This document shows, piece after piece, positions 8,728-17,747 of a DNA stretch of 64,000 nucleotides; position 1 is the stretch's first letter, and the number at the start of each line of letters is the position of its first letter. Location: positions 168,109 to 232,108 of the forward strand of contig CAVOYR010000006.1 in the NCBI GenBank assembly GCA_963700735.1, read 5' to 3'. The position numbers were made by a program, and so were the translations under genes. This stretch comes from Anderseniella sp963700735 (GTDB lineage: Bacteria; Pseudomonadota; Alphaproteobacteria; Rhizobiales; Aestuariivirgaceae). The notes beneath the pieces are model-generated. The model was not told the DNA's origin. It did not search any database and was given only the letters and a program-made list of their open reading frames with translations.

Positions 8728-9485
8728 TAGATGCAGCGCCCGCCGTCCACTTCCATGCACACGCCGGTGATGAAGGCGCTTTCGTCACTGGCGAAAAACA
8801 GCGCAGCGTTTGCCATGTCTCGCGGGGTGGAGAAGCGGCCCATGGGGACGGTTGAAATGAACGCCGCGCGCATTTCTTCAGTGACCTCGCCCCCCATGAA
8901 CGCGCCCAGCATCGGCGTTTCACCCGCCACGGGGCACAGTGCGTTGACGCGGATCTGGTCAGGGGCAAGCTCGATGGCCATGGCCTTTGTCATGGTGGTA
9001 ACGGCACCCTTGGAGGCGTTGTACCAGACCAGCCCCGGGCGAGGCCTGAGCGCGGCCGTGGAGGCGGTGTTGATGATGCTGCCCGAGCCTTGCGCCCGCA
9101 TCACCGGCACGACGGCCTTGGCCGCAAGGAAGATCGACTTCACGTTGACATCGAACAGTCTCTGGAACGTCGCTTCGTCCACGTCGAGCATCGGCTGGTT
9201 GGTTTGCGGCATGCCGGCATTGTTGACCATGATGTCGACGCTGCCGAATTGCTCGACGGTGGAGTGGACGAGGTTGTGCACGTAGCCGCTGTCACTCACG
9301 TCGCAATGGGTGAACATGCAGGGCGTACCGGCACCGGACAGTTCGCCGGCCAGCTTCCAGCCAGCCTCGTCATTGATATCGGCAATGACGGTGTTCGCAC
9401 CTTCCCCGGCAAACCGGCGCACGATGCCTTCGCCAAACCCGGAAGCGCCGCCGGTGACAATTGCCGTCTTGCCTGCGAGTCTCAT
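8727..9485 (-). CDS. SDR family oxidoreductase
   Basis: A 252-residue classical short-chain dehydrogenase. The NAD(P)-binding motif TGGASGFG is at residues 11-18, NNAG at 88-91, and the catalytic residues are N114, S142, Y155 and K159. The acidic residue after the second strand (ADIND) suggests NAD rather than NADP. The substrate is unknown; glucose or 3-oxoacyl dehydrogenases are the nearest general types. The start codon overlaps the upstream GNAT stop as ATGA, and the stop overlaps the ycaQ GTG, so the three are translationally coupled. Confidence 0.92.
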   Translation of the reverse strand: MRLAGKTAIVTGGASGFGEGIVRRFAGEGANTVIADINDEAGWKLAGELSGAGTPCMFTHCDVSDSGYVHNLVHSTVEQFGSVDIMVNNAGMPQTNQPMLDVDEATFQRLFDVNVKSIFLAAKAVVPVMRAQGSGSIINTASTAALRPRPGLVWYNASKGAVTTMTKAMAIELAPDQIRVNALCPVAGETPMLGAFMGGEVTEEMRAAFISTVPMGRFSTPRDMANAALFFASDESAFITGVCMEVDGGRCI

Positions 9486-9967
9486 GTCAGCGGCTTCTCC
9501 ATGTTGACGAGGCGATCGGCAAAACCATAGCTCCTGTAGACCTCGTGCGCGAGGGTGTTGCGGGTCAGTACTGACACCCGCAGCCACTGGGCGCCTGCTG
9601 CTCTCGCAAGCCGCTCTGCGTCTGCCAGCAGCGCCTTGCCGACGCCCTGGCCGCGCACGTGCTCTGACACCGCCAGCTCGCTGACATAGGCATAGCGGTA
9701 CGGCTTCTCGTCCACGTCGTCGCTGTCGACACGGGTCAGGATGGCGCAATAGCCAACCACGCGCCCGTCGATGCAGGCCATGCGGATGTGACCCGCGTGC
9801 TGCCGGCAGTCGTCTTTCAGGGTATCGACATACCAGCCTGCGATGTCCTCGGGCGGCAGCATGCGGTCATAGTACTGCATCTCGTGCGCCTGCAACTGGC
9901 GGACAAGGCCAATCAGCGCGGCCTCGTCAGCCTCGGCGTAGTCGCGAATGTCAGGCGGCTTTGGCAT
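9482..9967 (-). CDS. GNAT family N-acetyltransferase
   Basis: A 161-residue acetyltransferase of the GNAT fold. The acetyl-CoA pyrophosphate-binding loop is RGQGVGKALL after the strand YAYVSELAV, and the C-terminal HEVYRSYGF is typical. The acceptor is unknown; a small molecule or a protein N-terminus are both possible. First gene of the coupled GNAT-SDR-ycaQ operon. A near match to a CtrA box (TTAA-N7-TTCA, 9976-9990) lies just upstream. Apart from that I saw nothing in the 239-bp gap to the next gene. Confidence 0.88.
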   Translation of the reverse strand: MPKPPDIRDYAEADEAALIGLVRQLQAHEMQYYDRMLPPEDIAGWYVDTLKDDCRQHAGHIRMACIDGRVVGYCAILTRVDSDDVDEKPYRYAYVSELAVSEHVRGQGVGKALLADAERLARAAGAQWLRVSVLTRNTLAHEVYRSYGFADRLVNMEKPLT

Positions 9968-10206
9968 GGTGAACGTTAACTATCCCTTCACCCTAAAATT
10001 TGTTTCAAATTGTAATCAGGCTAGCGCAATGAGACATTGCATCAAGCGTTCAGTTCAGCGCCGCTTGCTGGACTAATTGCCGGGCCGGATGCTCTTTCTG
10101 AGGGGTGAGAGCGCCACGCCCGCTAGGCGGTGCGAACGCGACGATGCGGCGGTGCTGGTTGAGGGGCCAGCGCCGCCGTGTCCATTTCAGGCCATCAAGA
10201 ACCAGT

Positions 10207-10443
10207 TCAGTCGTGGAAAACCGCTGCTGCGGGGCGCGCTTCGTGGGCCTTCAGGTCAGCGGTGTACCGGTACAGCGTGGAGCAGTACGGACATACGATC
10301 TCGTTGTCGTCACCCATGTCCAGAAAGACGTGCGGATGGTCGAAGGGGGCGTGCGCGCCGGTGCACTGGAACTCGCGGACGCCGATCTCTATTGAGGCCA
10401 CGCCCATGTCGTTGTGGAACTTCGGTGTACCGGTGTTGGCCAT
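10207..10443 (-). CDS. zf-CHCC zinc-finger protein, NDUFS6-like
   Basis: A 78-residue zf-CHCC protein with probable zinc ligands C27, H36 or H38, C51 and C54 (ending CPYCSTLYRY). Alphaproteobacterial members are homologues of the complex I accessory subunit NDUFS6, so a role in NADH dehydrogenase is likely though not shown here; no nuo genes are in the window. The ATG at 10441-10443 begins at the family start (MANTGTPKFHND); an open frame 40 codons further upstream has no similarity. Confidence 0.85.
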   Translation of the reverse strand: MANTGTPKFHNDMGVASIEIGVREFQCTGAHAPFDHPHVFLDMGDDNEIVCPYCSTLYRYTADLKAHEARPAAAVFHD

Positions 10444-10577
10444 GATATCTGCCTTGGTCCAGCCGGCAGCACGAGGCAGGCGGGCTGAATTGGGTGTTGA
10501 CGACTGGCGGCTTAAAGGTGGACCGCCGCATGGGCGATAGCATACCTTGCGCGCATCGGCCAAGCCCCTGAACGATT

Positions 10578-11348
10578 ATGTGGAGTTTACCCCACTTGCC
10601 AACATTCATGTCAGATGATGTCCAGATTGCCTACGAGGTGATCGGGGAAGGCGAGCCCATCCTGCTGATCCACGGCTTTGCCTCGAATGCCCGGGTCAAC
10701 TGGCAATCGACAGGCTGGATCGACCTGCTCGAAAAGGCCGGACGTCAGGTCATCACCATCGACAACCGGGGCCACGGCAAGAGCCAGAAGCTATATGATC
10801 CGGCACGCTATACGTCGCGAGAGATGGCGCTCGATTCCAGCCGGCTGATTGCACATCTCGGTCACAAGCAGGTGGACATCATGGGCTATTCCATGGGCGC
10901 CCGCCTGACCGCGCTTCTGGGTATCCACCATGGCGAGCAGGCCCGTTCGCTGGTGATTGCGGGCCTTGCCGGCAACATGATCCATGGCGTGGGCGGGGGC
11001 GACGAGATTGCGGCAGCGCTGCGCGCGCCATCGGCTGACAAGATCAAGAATGCGAACGCACTTGGCTTCCGGCTGTTTGCAGAGCAGACCAAATCCGACC
11101 TCGAGGCTCTTGCCAGTTGCATCTCGTCGCATCGCGAAACGGTCAGCCCGGAGCAGCTTGCCACCATCAAGGCGCCGGTGCTGGTGGTTGCAGGCGAAGA
11201 TGACGAGATTGCAGGTGCGGTTTCAACGCTGGTGGACGAGATACCAGGTGCCGAAGGCGTGGTACTGCCCGGCCGCGACCACATGAAGGCGGTCGGTGAC
11301 AAGACGTTCAAGCTGTCTGTGCTGGATTTTCTGGACAGGCGGCCCTGA
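10578..11348 (+). CDS. Alpha/beta hydrolase
   Basis: A 256-residue alpha/beta hydrolase with nucleophile S105 in GYSMGA, acid D209 in GEDDE and H235 in GRDHM, and the oxyanion region HGFAS at 32-36. The substrate is unknown (carboxylic esterase or C-C hydrolase types). The ATG at 10578 is used, but an in-frame TTG (10596) and ATG (10608) nearer the conserved SDDVQIAY are alternatives. Its TGA overlaps the ATG of the next hydrolase (TGATG), so the pair is coupled. Confidence 0.87.
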   Translation: MWSLPHLPTFMSDDVQIAYEVIGEGEPILLIHGFASNARVNWQSTGWIDLLEKAGRQVITIDNRGHGKSQKLYDPARYTSREMALDSSRLIAHLGHKQVDIMGYSMGARLTALLGIHHGEQARSLVIAGLAGNMIHGVGGGDEIAAALRAPSADKIKNANALGFRLFAEQTKSDLEALASCISSHRETVSPEQLATIKAPVLVVAGEDDEIAGAVSTLVDEIPGAEGVVLPGRDHMKAVGDKTFKLSVLDFLDRRP

Positions 11349-12226
11349 TGAAAGTGCAAAGCATTGAGTTCACCGGTGCCCAGGGCAACCGGCTGGTGGG
11401 AGACATTCGCGAGGCGCAAGGCGCGCGCGGGTGCGTGGTGCTGGCCCACGGTGGCGGCCAGACGCGGCACAGCTGGGGCGGCACGGCCACGGCGCTGGCA
11501 AAAAGCGGCATCACCGCTGTCACCTTCGATCAGCGCGGCCATGGCGACAGCGAATGGATCGCGTCAGGCGACTATGCGTTCGAATGGTTCGCAGCCGACA
11601 TGCTGGAGGTGGCACGTGCCCTGAAGGCGCAAACCGGCTTCAGGCCGGGCGTCGTGGGCGCGTCGCTGGGCGGGCTTGCGGGACTGTTCGCCGGGGGCAG
11701 CGATGAAGGCAACGACCTGCTGTCTGCCCTCGTACTGGTCGACATCACCCCGAAAATGCGGGTGGACGGGGTTGCCCGCATCATCGGCTTCATGCGCGAG
11801 CATGCCGAAGAGGGCTTTGAAACCGTGGAAGAGGCGGCAGATGCAATTTCGCAGTACCTGCCGCACCGGCCCCGGCCCACCAACCTGTCAGGATTGTCGA
11901 AAAACCTGCGCAAGGACCCCGATGGCCGCTATCGCTGGCACTGGGACCCCAACTTCATCTCCACCCGCGAAAACCCCGAACGCCATGCCCAGGATGTCGA
12001 GGCAAAGGGCTTTGTCGCTGCCCGTCGGCTGAAAATGCCGGTATTGCTGGTGCGCGGCCGGGAAAGCGAGCTGGTGGGCGATGACGAGGTGCAGGCGCTG
12101 GTGGAAGCCGTGCCGCATGCGGAATTTACCGATATTGCAGGCGCGCGCCACATGGTGGCTGGCGACATGAACGATGTGTTCACGCAGGCACTGCTGACAT
12201 TCTTCGATAAGTTGACTTGGCGCTGA
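11348..12226 (+). CDS. Alpha/beta hydrolase (epoxide-hydrolase-like)
   Basis: A 292-residue alpha/beta hydrolase with oxyanion motif HGGGQTRHSW (34-43), nucleophile S106 in GASLGG and a catalytic His in GARHMV near the C-terminus. The lid region (about 140-215) is long and charged. It is translationally coupled to the preceding hydrolase of similar fold but low identity, so the two may act in sequence or on related esters. The substrate is unknown. Confidence 0.87.
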   Translation: MKVQSIEFTGAQGNRLVGDIREAQGARGCVVLAHGGGQTRHSWGGTATALAKSGITAVTFDQRGHGDSEWIASGDYAFEWFAADMLEVARALKAQTGFRPGVVGASLGGLAGLFAGGSDEGNDLLSALVLVDITPKMRVDGVARIIGFMREHAEEGFETVEEAADAISQYLPHRPRPTNLSGLSKNLRKDPDGRYRWHWDPNFISTRENPERHAQDVEAKGFVAARRLKMPVLLVRGRESELVGDDEVQALVEAVPHAEFTDIAGARHMVAGDMNDVFTQALLTFFDKLTWR

Positions 12227-12307
12227 CACCTTTCAGGATTACATGTTTGTGCTGAGAACCATCAGCGGCAGTTGCCGCTCCGCACCCATTTAGAGGGAGT
12301 GCATCCG

Positions 12308-13142
12308 ATGCCAAGCACCTTTTCCGCCCGCAAGATCAAGTCTGTCGACCCGGTCTGGGACCGTATCCGCGAAGAAGCCGAGGCAATTACCAGCCAGGAC
12401 ACCAGTCTTGGCGGCTTCATCTTCACGTCGGTGCTGAACCCGTCGAGCTTCGAGGAGGCGCTGTGCCACCGCCTCGCGCAGCGGCTGGGCAATGCCGACA
12501 TCAGTGCAGAACTGATCGTGCAGGGCTTCGAGGATGCGCTGGACGCCGATCCCAGAGATCGGGGTGGCTGCGCGTGCCGACATACTGGCCGTTTATGACC
12601 GTGATCCTGCCTGCCACCGCTACGTCGAGCCGTTGCTCTACCTGAAGGGGTTCCAGGCCCTGCAGACATACCGCATGGCGCACCGGCTCTACATGAGCGG
12701 CCGCAAAGACTTCGCCTATTACCTGCAAAGCCGGTCCTCGATGATTTTCGGCTGCGACATTCACCCCAATGCCCGCATCGGCCGTGGCATCATGATCGAC
12801 CATGCCCACTCCATCGTGATCGGGGAAACTGCGGTCATCGAGGACAACGTCTCGTTGCTGCATTCGGTGACCTTGGGCGGTACCGGCAAGGAAGACGGCG
12901 ACCGGCACCCGAAGGTGCGCCACGGCTGCCTTATCGGGGCCGGGGCGTCCATTCTCGGCAACATCGAGATCGGCCATTGCTCGCGCGTGGCTGCCGGATC
13001 TGTGGTGCTGCATGACGTGCCCCCAAACCGCACCGTGGCAGGCGTTCCGGCCAAGGTGGTCGGTTATGCAGGCTGCAGCGAACCATCCCGGATCATGGAT
13101 CAACTGCTTCCGGTGAACAAATCCGAAGACAGTGCGGACTGA
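12308..13142 (+). pseudogene. cysE: Serine O-acetyltransferase, frame broken by one extra base
   Basis: Makes O-acetylserine for cysteine synthesis. The N-terminal SAT helical domain (MPSTFSARK onward) is in one frame and the hexapeptide left-handed beta-helix in the next. The second part contains DHAHSIVIGETAVIEDNV and HSVTLGGTGKEDGDRHPKV, with the catalytic His residues and CoA-binding Lys of the family. The change of frame lies at 12551-12556; removing one base restores ALDADPEIGVAARAD. Combined length is about 277 residues, normal for CysE. Conservation on both sides argues for a sequencing error. The DUF3126 gene follows, a usual pairing. Confidence 0.88.
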
Positions 13143-13223
13143 TCCTGCTTTGGGGTTGTCGCATCAGGTCAAACGGCGCTAGACCTTGAAAATCGCTGCA
13201 AATCCCATGAGAGGTCCTGACCG

Positions 13224-13436
13224 ATGACACCTGACGAAATCTCCAAGCTGACGAAGTACTTCCACGCGACGTTCAAGCAGCCGTCGATCCAGCTGCGCCA
13301 ACGCCCGCAGAAGGATGATTCCGCCGAGGTTTACGTGGGCGAGGAATTCATCGGCGTGGTGTTCCGTGATGACGAAGACCCCGATGACCTGTCCTACAAC
13401 TTCTCGATGGCCATCCTGAGCTACGACCTGGAGTAG
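13224..13436 (+). CDS. DUF3126 family protein
   Basis: A 70-residue soluble protein that matches the alphaproteobacterial DUF3126 family along its length (opening TPDEISKLTKYFHATF, ending MAILSYDLE). The function is unknown. It usually sits next to cysE, as here, 81 bases after it, so a link to cysteine or sulfur metabolism is possible but unproven. Confidence 0.88.
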   Translation: MTPDEISKLTKYFHATFKQPSIQLRQRPQKDDSAEVYVGEEFIGVVFRDDEDPDDLSYNFSMAILSYDLE

Positions 13437-13462
13437 CGTTGGGGCAGGCCCCGCCTGAGCTG

Positions 13463-14203
13463 TCAGCCGGGTTGCAGGTTGTGCAGCATGCTGGCCATGG
13501 CGCGGCGCACGTTGGCCTCGATTTCCGCCCACTTGTCCAGGTGCTTGCGCGCAAACCGGATGCGCAAGCGCACCTGCGGCGTCATCTGGATGGTGCGTTC
13601 GCACAGGATGGGTCCCAGCACGGACTTCTTCTTGTCGCAGCTGTGCACCACGTGCTTGCCGTCAGCGTTGGCAACGTACAACACCAGGTCGGCATAGGGT
13701 GAGCCCTGCTTGAACTGGTATTGCAGCAGGTTGCCGTCGACAAGCTTCGGCTCGCCGTCGAAATACACCGGGTACACCTCGCCGTAGCGCTCGACCGGCG
13801 ACAGTTCGTCCTGGCCCACGGTGTCCAGCGTCAGGATCAGCCAGTCGTTGAACTCGGCGGCATCAGCCGGCAACTTTGGCACCGTCCCGGCCTGGTATTC
13901 CCACGGCAGCAGCATGTCGAGCTTGCTGATATTGCCCAGCGTGGGCTTTTTCACCCGTGTCACCAGCCGGGTGGGGGCAATCAGCTCAACTGTATCAAAA
14001 CGGTAACGCGCCATGGTTGGCGCCTCGGTTGCATCGGTCTGGGCCGTCGGGCTTGCGAACAGCAGGTCCCGGTCGGCCAGGAACAGCCACGTTACAATCG
14101 TGCCGGCGGTCACCAGGATCAGCCCGGCAAGCGTCAATGCCAACCGGCCGATGGATCTTTCGCGGGTGGTGTAGCCCGGACTGTGGCGTCTGTGCTGGCT
14201 CAT
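13463..14203 (-). CDS. Membrane-anchored hypothetical protein
   Basis: A 246-residue protein that I do not assign to a family. It has a basic N-terminus, one transmembrane helix at about residues 20-42 (LALTLAGLILVTAGTIVTWLFL), and a mostly polar domain with two Cys residues (HSCDKKK, ILCERT) that could pair in the periplasm. The ATG at 14201-14203 starts just before the helix; the open frame upstream is low-complexity and antisense. It is convergent with DUF3126 and divergent from the next small membrane protein. Confidence 0.7.
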   Translation of the reverse strand: MSQHRRHSPGYTTRERSIGRLALTLAGLILVTAGTIVTWLFLADRDLLFASPTAQTDATEAPTMARYRFDTVELIAPTRLVTRVKKPTLGNISKLDMLLPWEYQAGTVPKLPADAAEFNDWLILTLDTVGQDELSPVERYGEVYPVYFDGEPKLVDGNLLQYQFKQGSPYADLVLYVANADGKHVVHSCDKKKSVLGPILCERTIQMTPQVRLRIRFARKHLDKWAEIEANVRRAMASMLHNLQPG

Positions 14204-14296
14204 GAGTTTGGTATGCCCGTTGCATGACAGCCGTGCAAGTAGTGTAAACGGTAGGTGCCGGCGGTGCCGGCCAGTGTGTCGATTGGGTGGTGCGTG

Positions 14297-14620
14297 ATGG
14301 ATTATGACACGTTTCTGGTGGTGATGGCATTCGGGCTTGTGGGTGCAGGGCTTGTGCACTCCGCCTGGCTGTGGCTGGGGGCGACGCGACCGTCCTTCGT
14401 TTCGATCATCGAGGAAGGTTCGATGCTGACCGTGCCGCTTCGCGTGCTGGGGGTAATGTTTGCAGCCCCGTTCATCCTTGCCGGGGCAGCCATCAGCCAT
14501 GTGTCGTATGGATGGCGATACCTCGGGTTGACCATCGCCGGGCTGATCACCGCAGTGCTGTGGTGTTTCATGAGCGGGATCGTGTTAATCGTGCTCACGG
14601 ACATGCTGATGTCGCTTTAG
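14297..14620 (+). CDS. Small integral membrane protein
   Basis: A 107-residue protein with about three transmembrane helices (roughly 4-26, 47-68 and 75-105) and a short conserved-looking loop RPSFVSIIEEGSML between the first two. The family is not recognised with confidence. It lies 53 bases upstream of the gamma-carbonic anhydrase gene on the same strand and may be co-transcribed. A GTG one codon upstream is an alternative start. Confidence 0.65.
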   Translation: MDYDTFLVVMAFGLVGAGLVHSAWLWLGATRPSFVSIIEEGSMLTVPLRVLGVMFAAPFILAGAAISHVSYGWRYLGLTIAGLITAVLWCFMSGIVLIVLTDMLMSL

Positions 14621-14673
14621 CCGCCCACTGGCCCAATGCGCGCGGCAGGAAGCGGCGCACGGAGAAGGGGCTC

Positions 14674-15213
14674 ATGAGCATTTACGAATTCGAGGGTCAT
14701 CGCCCGGTGCTGCCGGCGAGCGGTGAGTTTTATATCGCGCCCAACGCGTCGGTGATCGGCAAGGTCAGCATGGGCCACCTCACCAGCGTGTGGTTCAGCG
14801 CAACGGTGCGCGGCGACAATGATGCCATCGTCATTGGCGACAGGAGCAACGTCCAGGACAGTTGCGTGCTGCATACTGACCCCGGCTATCCCATGGTTAT
14901 TGGTGAAGGCGTCACGGTGGGTCATCTGGCGATGCTGCACGGCTGCACGATTGGCGACAACACGCTGATCGGCATGGGGGCGACCGTCATGAACGGCACC
15001 GTTGTGGGGCGCAACTGCATCATCGGGGCACATGCACTGCTGGGCGAGGGCAAGACCATCCCCGATAATTCAATGGTGCTGGGGGCGCCGGGCCGCGTGG
15101 TGAAGAGTATCGACGGGGCCGGCGAAGAGATGTTGCGCAAGGCGGCCCAGTCCTATGTCGACAAGGTATACCGCTATGCCGTGCAAAACGGCCTCAAGCT
15201 GATCGAGACCTGA
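14674..15213 (+). CDS. Gamma-class carbonic anhydrase family protein
   Basis: A 179-residue left-handed beta-helix protein of the gamma-carbonic-anhydrase family. The three metal His residues are in place (H67, H84, H89, in CVLHTD and VGHLAMLHG), and RGDND at 46-50 matches the family core. A C-terminal helix packs on the helix. True anhydrase activity is likely but not certain; related proteins (PaaY, CaiE) hydrolyse or bind CoA thioesters. A GGAG lies about eleven bases before the start. Confidence 0.92.
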   Translation: MSIYEFEGHRPVLPASGEFYIAPNASVIGKVSMGHLTSVWFSATVRGDNDAIVIGDRSNVQDSCVLHTDPGYPMVIGEGVTVGHLAMLHGCTIGDNTLIGMGATVMNGTVVGRNCIIGAHALLGEGKTIPDNSMVLGAPGRVVKSIDGAGEEMLRKAAQSYVDKVYRYAVQNGLKLIET

Positions 15214-15251
15214 CGGCTCGCAGGTCCTGCCGCGGGTGCATGGTGTCCTGA

Positions 15252-15293
15252 AAAAGGTCGGGGCCAGCATCGGGTGGGATCGATGCTGGCCCC
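15252..15293 (-). terminator. Intrinsic terminator of the transglutaminase-like gene
   Basis: Perfect 13-bp arms (15260-15272 and 15281-15293, GGGGCCAGCATCG) with an eight-base loop. On the minus strand the hairpin is followed by GACC and a T run (15252-15256), so it ends the gene at 15370-16008. It may also stop plus-strand transcription from the carbonic anhydrase gene. Confidence 0.85.
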
Positions 15294-15369
15294 TGGGACC
15301 CGGTCTGGTGGGGGATGGGGAGGGGACGCCGACCGGGGCCGTTCGAAATCAGTTCAGATGCGTGTGCCT

Positions 15370-16008
15370 TCAGTTTGCGCCAGCGACGGTATCGGCACCG
15401 CGCTGGGGCTTTTCGCCCATGGACACCCAGATGCGCGGATTTTCCTGCGACTGGCGCTTGATGTACTGGTAGCCCGTCTCGGACCAGCGCAGGACGGTGT
15501 TGCGGCGGTTGTCGAGCACGAAGTCACCGCCATCGGTGCGCACCATCAGCACGGCATGGCCGTCGCCGTTTTCATCAAGCACGACGGTGATGAGCAGGCT
15601 TTCCGACGGGAAGCCGAGGCCTTCGAGATAACGCTTCTTGAGCAACACGTAGTCTTCGCAGTCACCTGCAGCCGAGGGGTAGTCCCAGCGTTCCACGGTG
15701 CCGTACAGTTCCTGGTCGGTGGCAGGTGCGATCTTCGCGTTGACGAACGAGTTGACCTCAACAACCTGTGACCAGCTCTTCTGCGTCAGACTGGCTTCGC
15801 GGGCATCCGTGCCTGTTTCGCGGCACTCTGCCTTGTAGCGCGCGCAGAACTGCACGAAGCCGATCGGCGGCAGAGTGACACCGAATGACGGTGCGTGAAT
15901 TGTGTCAGCCGAGTTCAGGTTGGCTGTCTTTGTCTTGCTGTACCCTTGTGCCGGAAGTGACATGGCGATCATCGCCAGGCACACCGCCATCCCCTTGATC
16001 ATGTTCAT
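15370..16008 (-). CDS. Bacterial transglutaminase-like cysteine peptidase (BTLCP, C93)
   Basis: A 212-residue exported protein. A signal peptide covers about residues 1-22 (AMSLPAQGYS). The catalytic triad is visible as C117 in GDCEDY, H151 in GDGHAVL and D166 in LDNRR, the arrangement of the family that includes the periplasmic protease LapG. LapG cuts surface adhesins under c-di-GMP control, but no lapD or adhesin gene is next to it, so the target is unknown. A PilZ gene, a possible c-di-GMP effector, lies upstream on the same strand across a 234-bp gap. Confidence 0.88.
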   Translation of the reverse strand: MNMIKGMAVCLAMIAMSLPAQGYSKTKTANLNSADTIHAPSFGVTLPPIGFVQFCARYKAECRETGTDAREASLTQKSWSQVVEVNSFVNAKIAPATDQELYGTVERWDYPSAAGDCEDYVLLKKRYLEGLGFPSESLLITVVLDENGDGHAVLMVRTDGGDFVLDNRRNTVLRWSETGYQYIKRQSQENPRIWVSMGEKPQRGADTVAGAN

Positions 16009-16175
16009 TTGAAACGCCCCAATCCCTTTTATTGTTGGATTGAAGGCTACAGAACGGGATTTGAGATTCAGCTAAGCAGTTGTCCCGCTTTTGAATCGAA
16101 CCGCGGGAATTCCATTAATCATGAAGCGGTGGCTAACTGGTTTGCAAACGGTTACCCACGCCGCCCCAGGCCGGC

Positions 16176-16209
16176 AAAAACCCGCTGAAGACCTGAGGTC
16201 CGCAGCGGG
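16176..16209 (-). terminator. Intrinsic terminator of the PilZ gene
   Basis: On the minus strand CCCGCTG (16203-16209) pairs with CAGCGGG (16181-16187), with an inner GGAC/GGTC-type pairing, followed by five T (16176-16180). It lies 33 bases after the PilZ stop. Confidence 0.8.
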
Positions 16210-16242
16210 CTGGAAATGATGGGAACGGGCAGGGTGGCCGCG

Positions 16243-16839
16243 TCAGATCCTTGCGGCGAGCTCCAGCTTGGCCGGGTCCATCTTGCGAATGAACTCGATG
16301 GCGAAGCCGTCTGCGGTGTAGCGCACGACGCGGCCGCGCATGCGGCCGAGGTTCACATAGGTGCCGATGGATGGCAGCACGTGGCACTTGATGGCAGCAC
16401 CCGAGATGGAGATGTCGAGCACTTCACACTTGTACTCGCGACCATCAGCGAGCGAGACCTGGGAGACGGCCTCCTTGGGCTTGAAGCGGTCATGGCGGCG
16501 CTGGGCCGGGTTTGCGTCCTGCAGCCACTCGATGCGCTTTTCCATGCGCTCGCGGCGCGCACCCGTCAGGTTGAAGTTGACGTGAAAGCCGCCATCGACC
16601 TTGCCATCAACAGTGCCGTCAACCCGGCCGATGTCGTCAAGGTAGGCGATCAGGACAGTGCCCTGGCTCACGGGAATGTTGGTCAGAAGGGTCACGCCGT
16701 CAGCATCGATCCGGGCGACCTGGCAAGGATGCTCGCTCATGTCGGGCATCATGAACCGGCCAAACAGGATGCGCGGCGCAGTGTCTCCCTCTTCACCGGA
16801 AGATGGGAACAACTGGGTAGACAACGGAAGTGCGTTCAC
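16243..16839 (-). CDS. PilZ domain protein, possibly with a second degenerate PilZ domain
   Basis: A 198-residue soluble protein. Residues about 113-190 form a PilZ domain, with the c-di-GMP-binding features RRHDR followed by DISISGAA, so binding is expected. Residues about 25-95 look like a second, degenerate PilZ barrel without the Arg motif. This two-barrel layout occurs in Hyphomicrobiales proteins linked to motility and envelope control. A perfect CtrA box (16935-16949) lies 96 bases upstream. The neighbouring PAS_5 gene is on the same strand. Confidence 0.87.
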   Translation of the reverse strand: MNALPLSTQLFPSSGEEGDTAPRILFGRFMMPDMSEHPCQVARIDADGVTLLTNIPVSQGTVLIAYLDDIGRVDGTVDGKVDGGFHVNFNLTGARRERMEKRIEWLQDANPAQRRHDRFKPKEAVSQVSLADGREYKCEVLDISISGAAIKCHVLPSIGTYVNLGRMRGRVVRYTADGFAIEFIRKMDPAKLELAARI

Positions 16840-16934
16840 GTCAAATTTCCTTGTTGAGAGGCCACGTGTTTACTCTCCCCGAGCTGGCGCGGGCCGGGAG
16901 TCGTCCCGGCCAGGAAATCTTAAGCGAAGTTCCG

Positions 16935-16949
16935 TTAATGCGTTGTTAA
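16935..16949. promoter_or_regulatory. CtrA-type box (TTAA-N7-TTAA)
   Basis: TTAATGCGTTGTTAA is a perfect match to the full alphaproteobacterial CtrA site. It lies between the PilZ gene and the PAS_5 gene, upstream of PilZ, and so predicts cell-cycle or motility control of PilZ. Confidence 0.6.
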
Positions 16950-16994
16950 CGAGGCGTCAGCATTTCAGCCGATGCATGCCATGGTTGCGGCGTG

Positions 16995-17642
16995 TCAGGG
17001 CTTGCCGCCCTCGATGACCCTGAGGAAGCTCGAGTTGATGCGGCGCACGTCCGAGTTGCTGTAGATCTCGGCAGCCTGGGCAGCCGGGGTGCCGGGCAAC
17101 TGGTCACTCCACAGGATGCGGATACGGCGAATTTCAAAGTCCACCAGTGGATCGCCCTCCATCTCGCGACGATCACGGAAGGTGGCGAATGTTGCAAGCG
17201 CCTGCACGCTTTCACCGTCTCCGGCAATCACAGGCACGGCGGCGAACTCGAAGCCCACTTCACGGCCGCCGAACGAGCGGGCGAGGAAACGGCCCACGCA
17301 CGGCTGCTTCATGCCGACAACCGTGTCGAGGCCACGCACGATGGTTTCGCGGTCAAAGCTTGGCCAGTCGGCGAAGGCCTGCATGCCGGTCAGCGGGCGG
17401 CCCCAGGTTTCGCACACGGCAGAACCGGCCAGCTTCCAGGTGTAGGCCATCTGTTCGTTGTCACGGGCCAGCGTACACACCCACGGCACAACCTCTGCCA
17501 GGTCGCGCAGTCCGATGTCATGGCGGTGGGGGGCATTGGCTTCGCCACGGATGCGTTCCCACGTGCGCAGCAGCGTGCGGCTTGCCGGGTGCATTGCAGC
17601 GTCGTCTGGGCCATTGTTGAAAATATGTGTATTGCTTGCCAT
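16995..17642 (-). CDS. PAS_5 family regulator-like protein
   Basis: A 215-residue protein of the PAS_5 family found in Hyphomicrobiales, with the conserved run DLAEVVPWVCTLARDN and then WKLAGSAVCETWGRPLTG (about 48-88), followed by the GFEFAAVPV strand. There is no output domain, so it probably acts by protein contact. The C-terminal third is not recognised. The ATG at 17640-17642 is chosen; an ATG eight codons upstream is possible. Same strand as the PilZ gene, 155 bases upstream of it. Confidence 0.8.
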   Translation of the reverse strand: MASNTHIFNNGPDDAAMHPASRTLLRTWERIRGEANAPHRHDIGLRDLAEVVPWVCTLARDNEQMAYTWKLAGSAVCETWGRPLTGMQAFADWPSFDRETIVRGLDTVVGMKQPCVGRFLARSFGGREVGFEFAAVPVIAGDGESVQALATFATFRDRREMEGDPLVDFEIRRIRILWSDQLPGTPAAQAAEIYSNSDVRRINSSFLRVIEGGKP

Positions 17643-17747
17643 ATCCGTACTCTGCCCGATGGGCATCAATGAGTGTTCCAAAGCTGTACGCCGTTGCTTG
17701 GCAAATGCAGGCGTCGTGCCAGACTCCATCCCGGTAAAGGCCAGACA

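Noticed and set aside
12540..12570. Programmed frameshifting in cysE (and likewise thrS)
   Set aside because: There is no slippery heptamer or stimulatory structure, and these families are not known to use recoding; an error is simpler.
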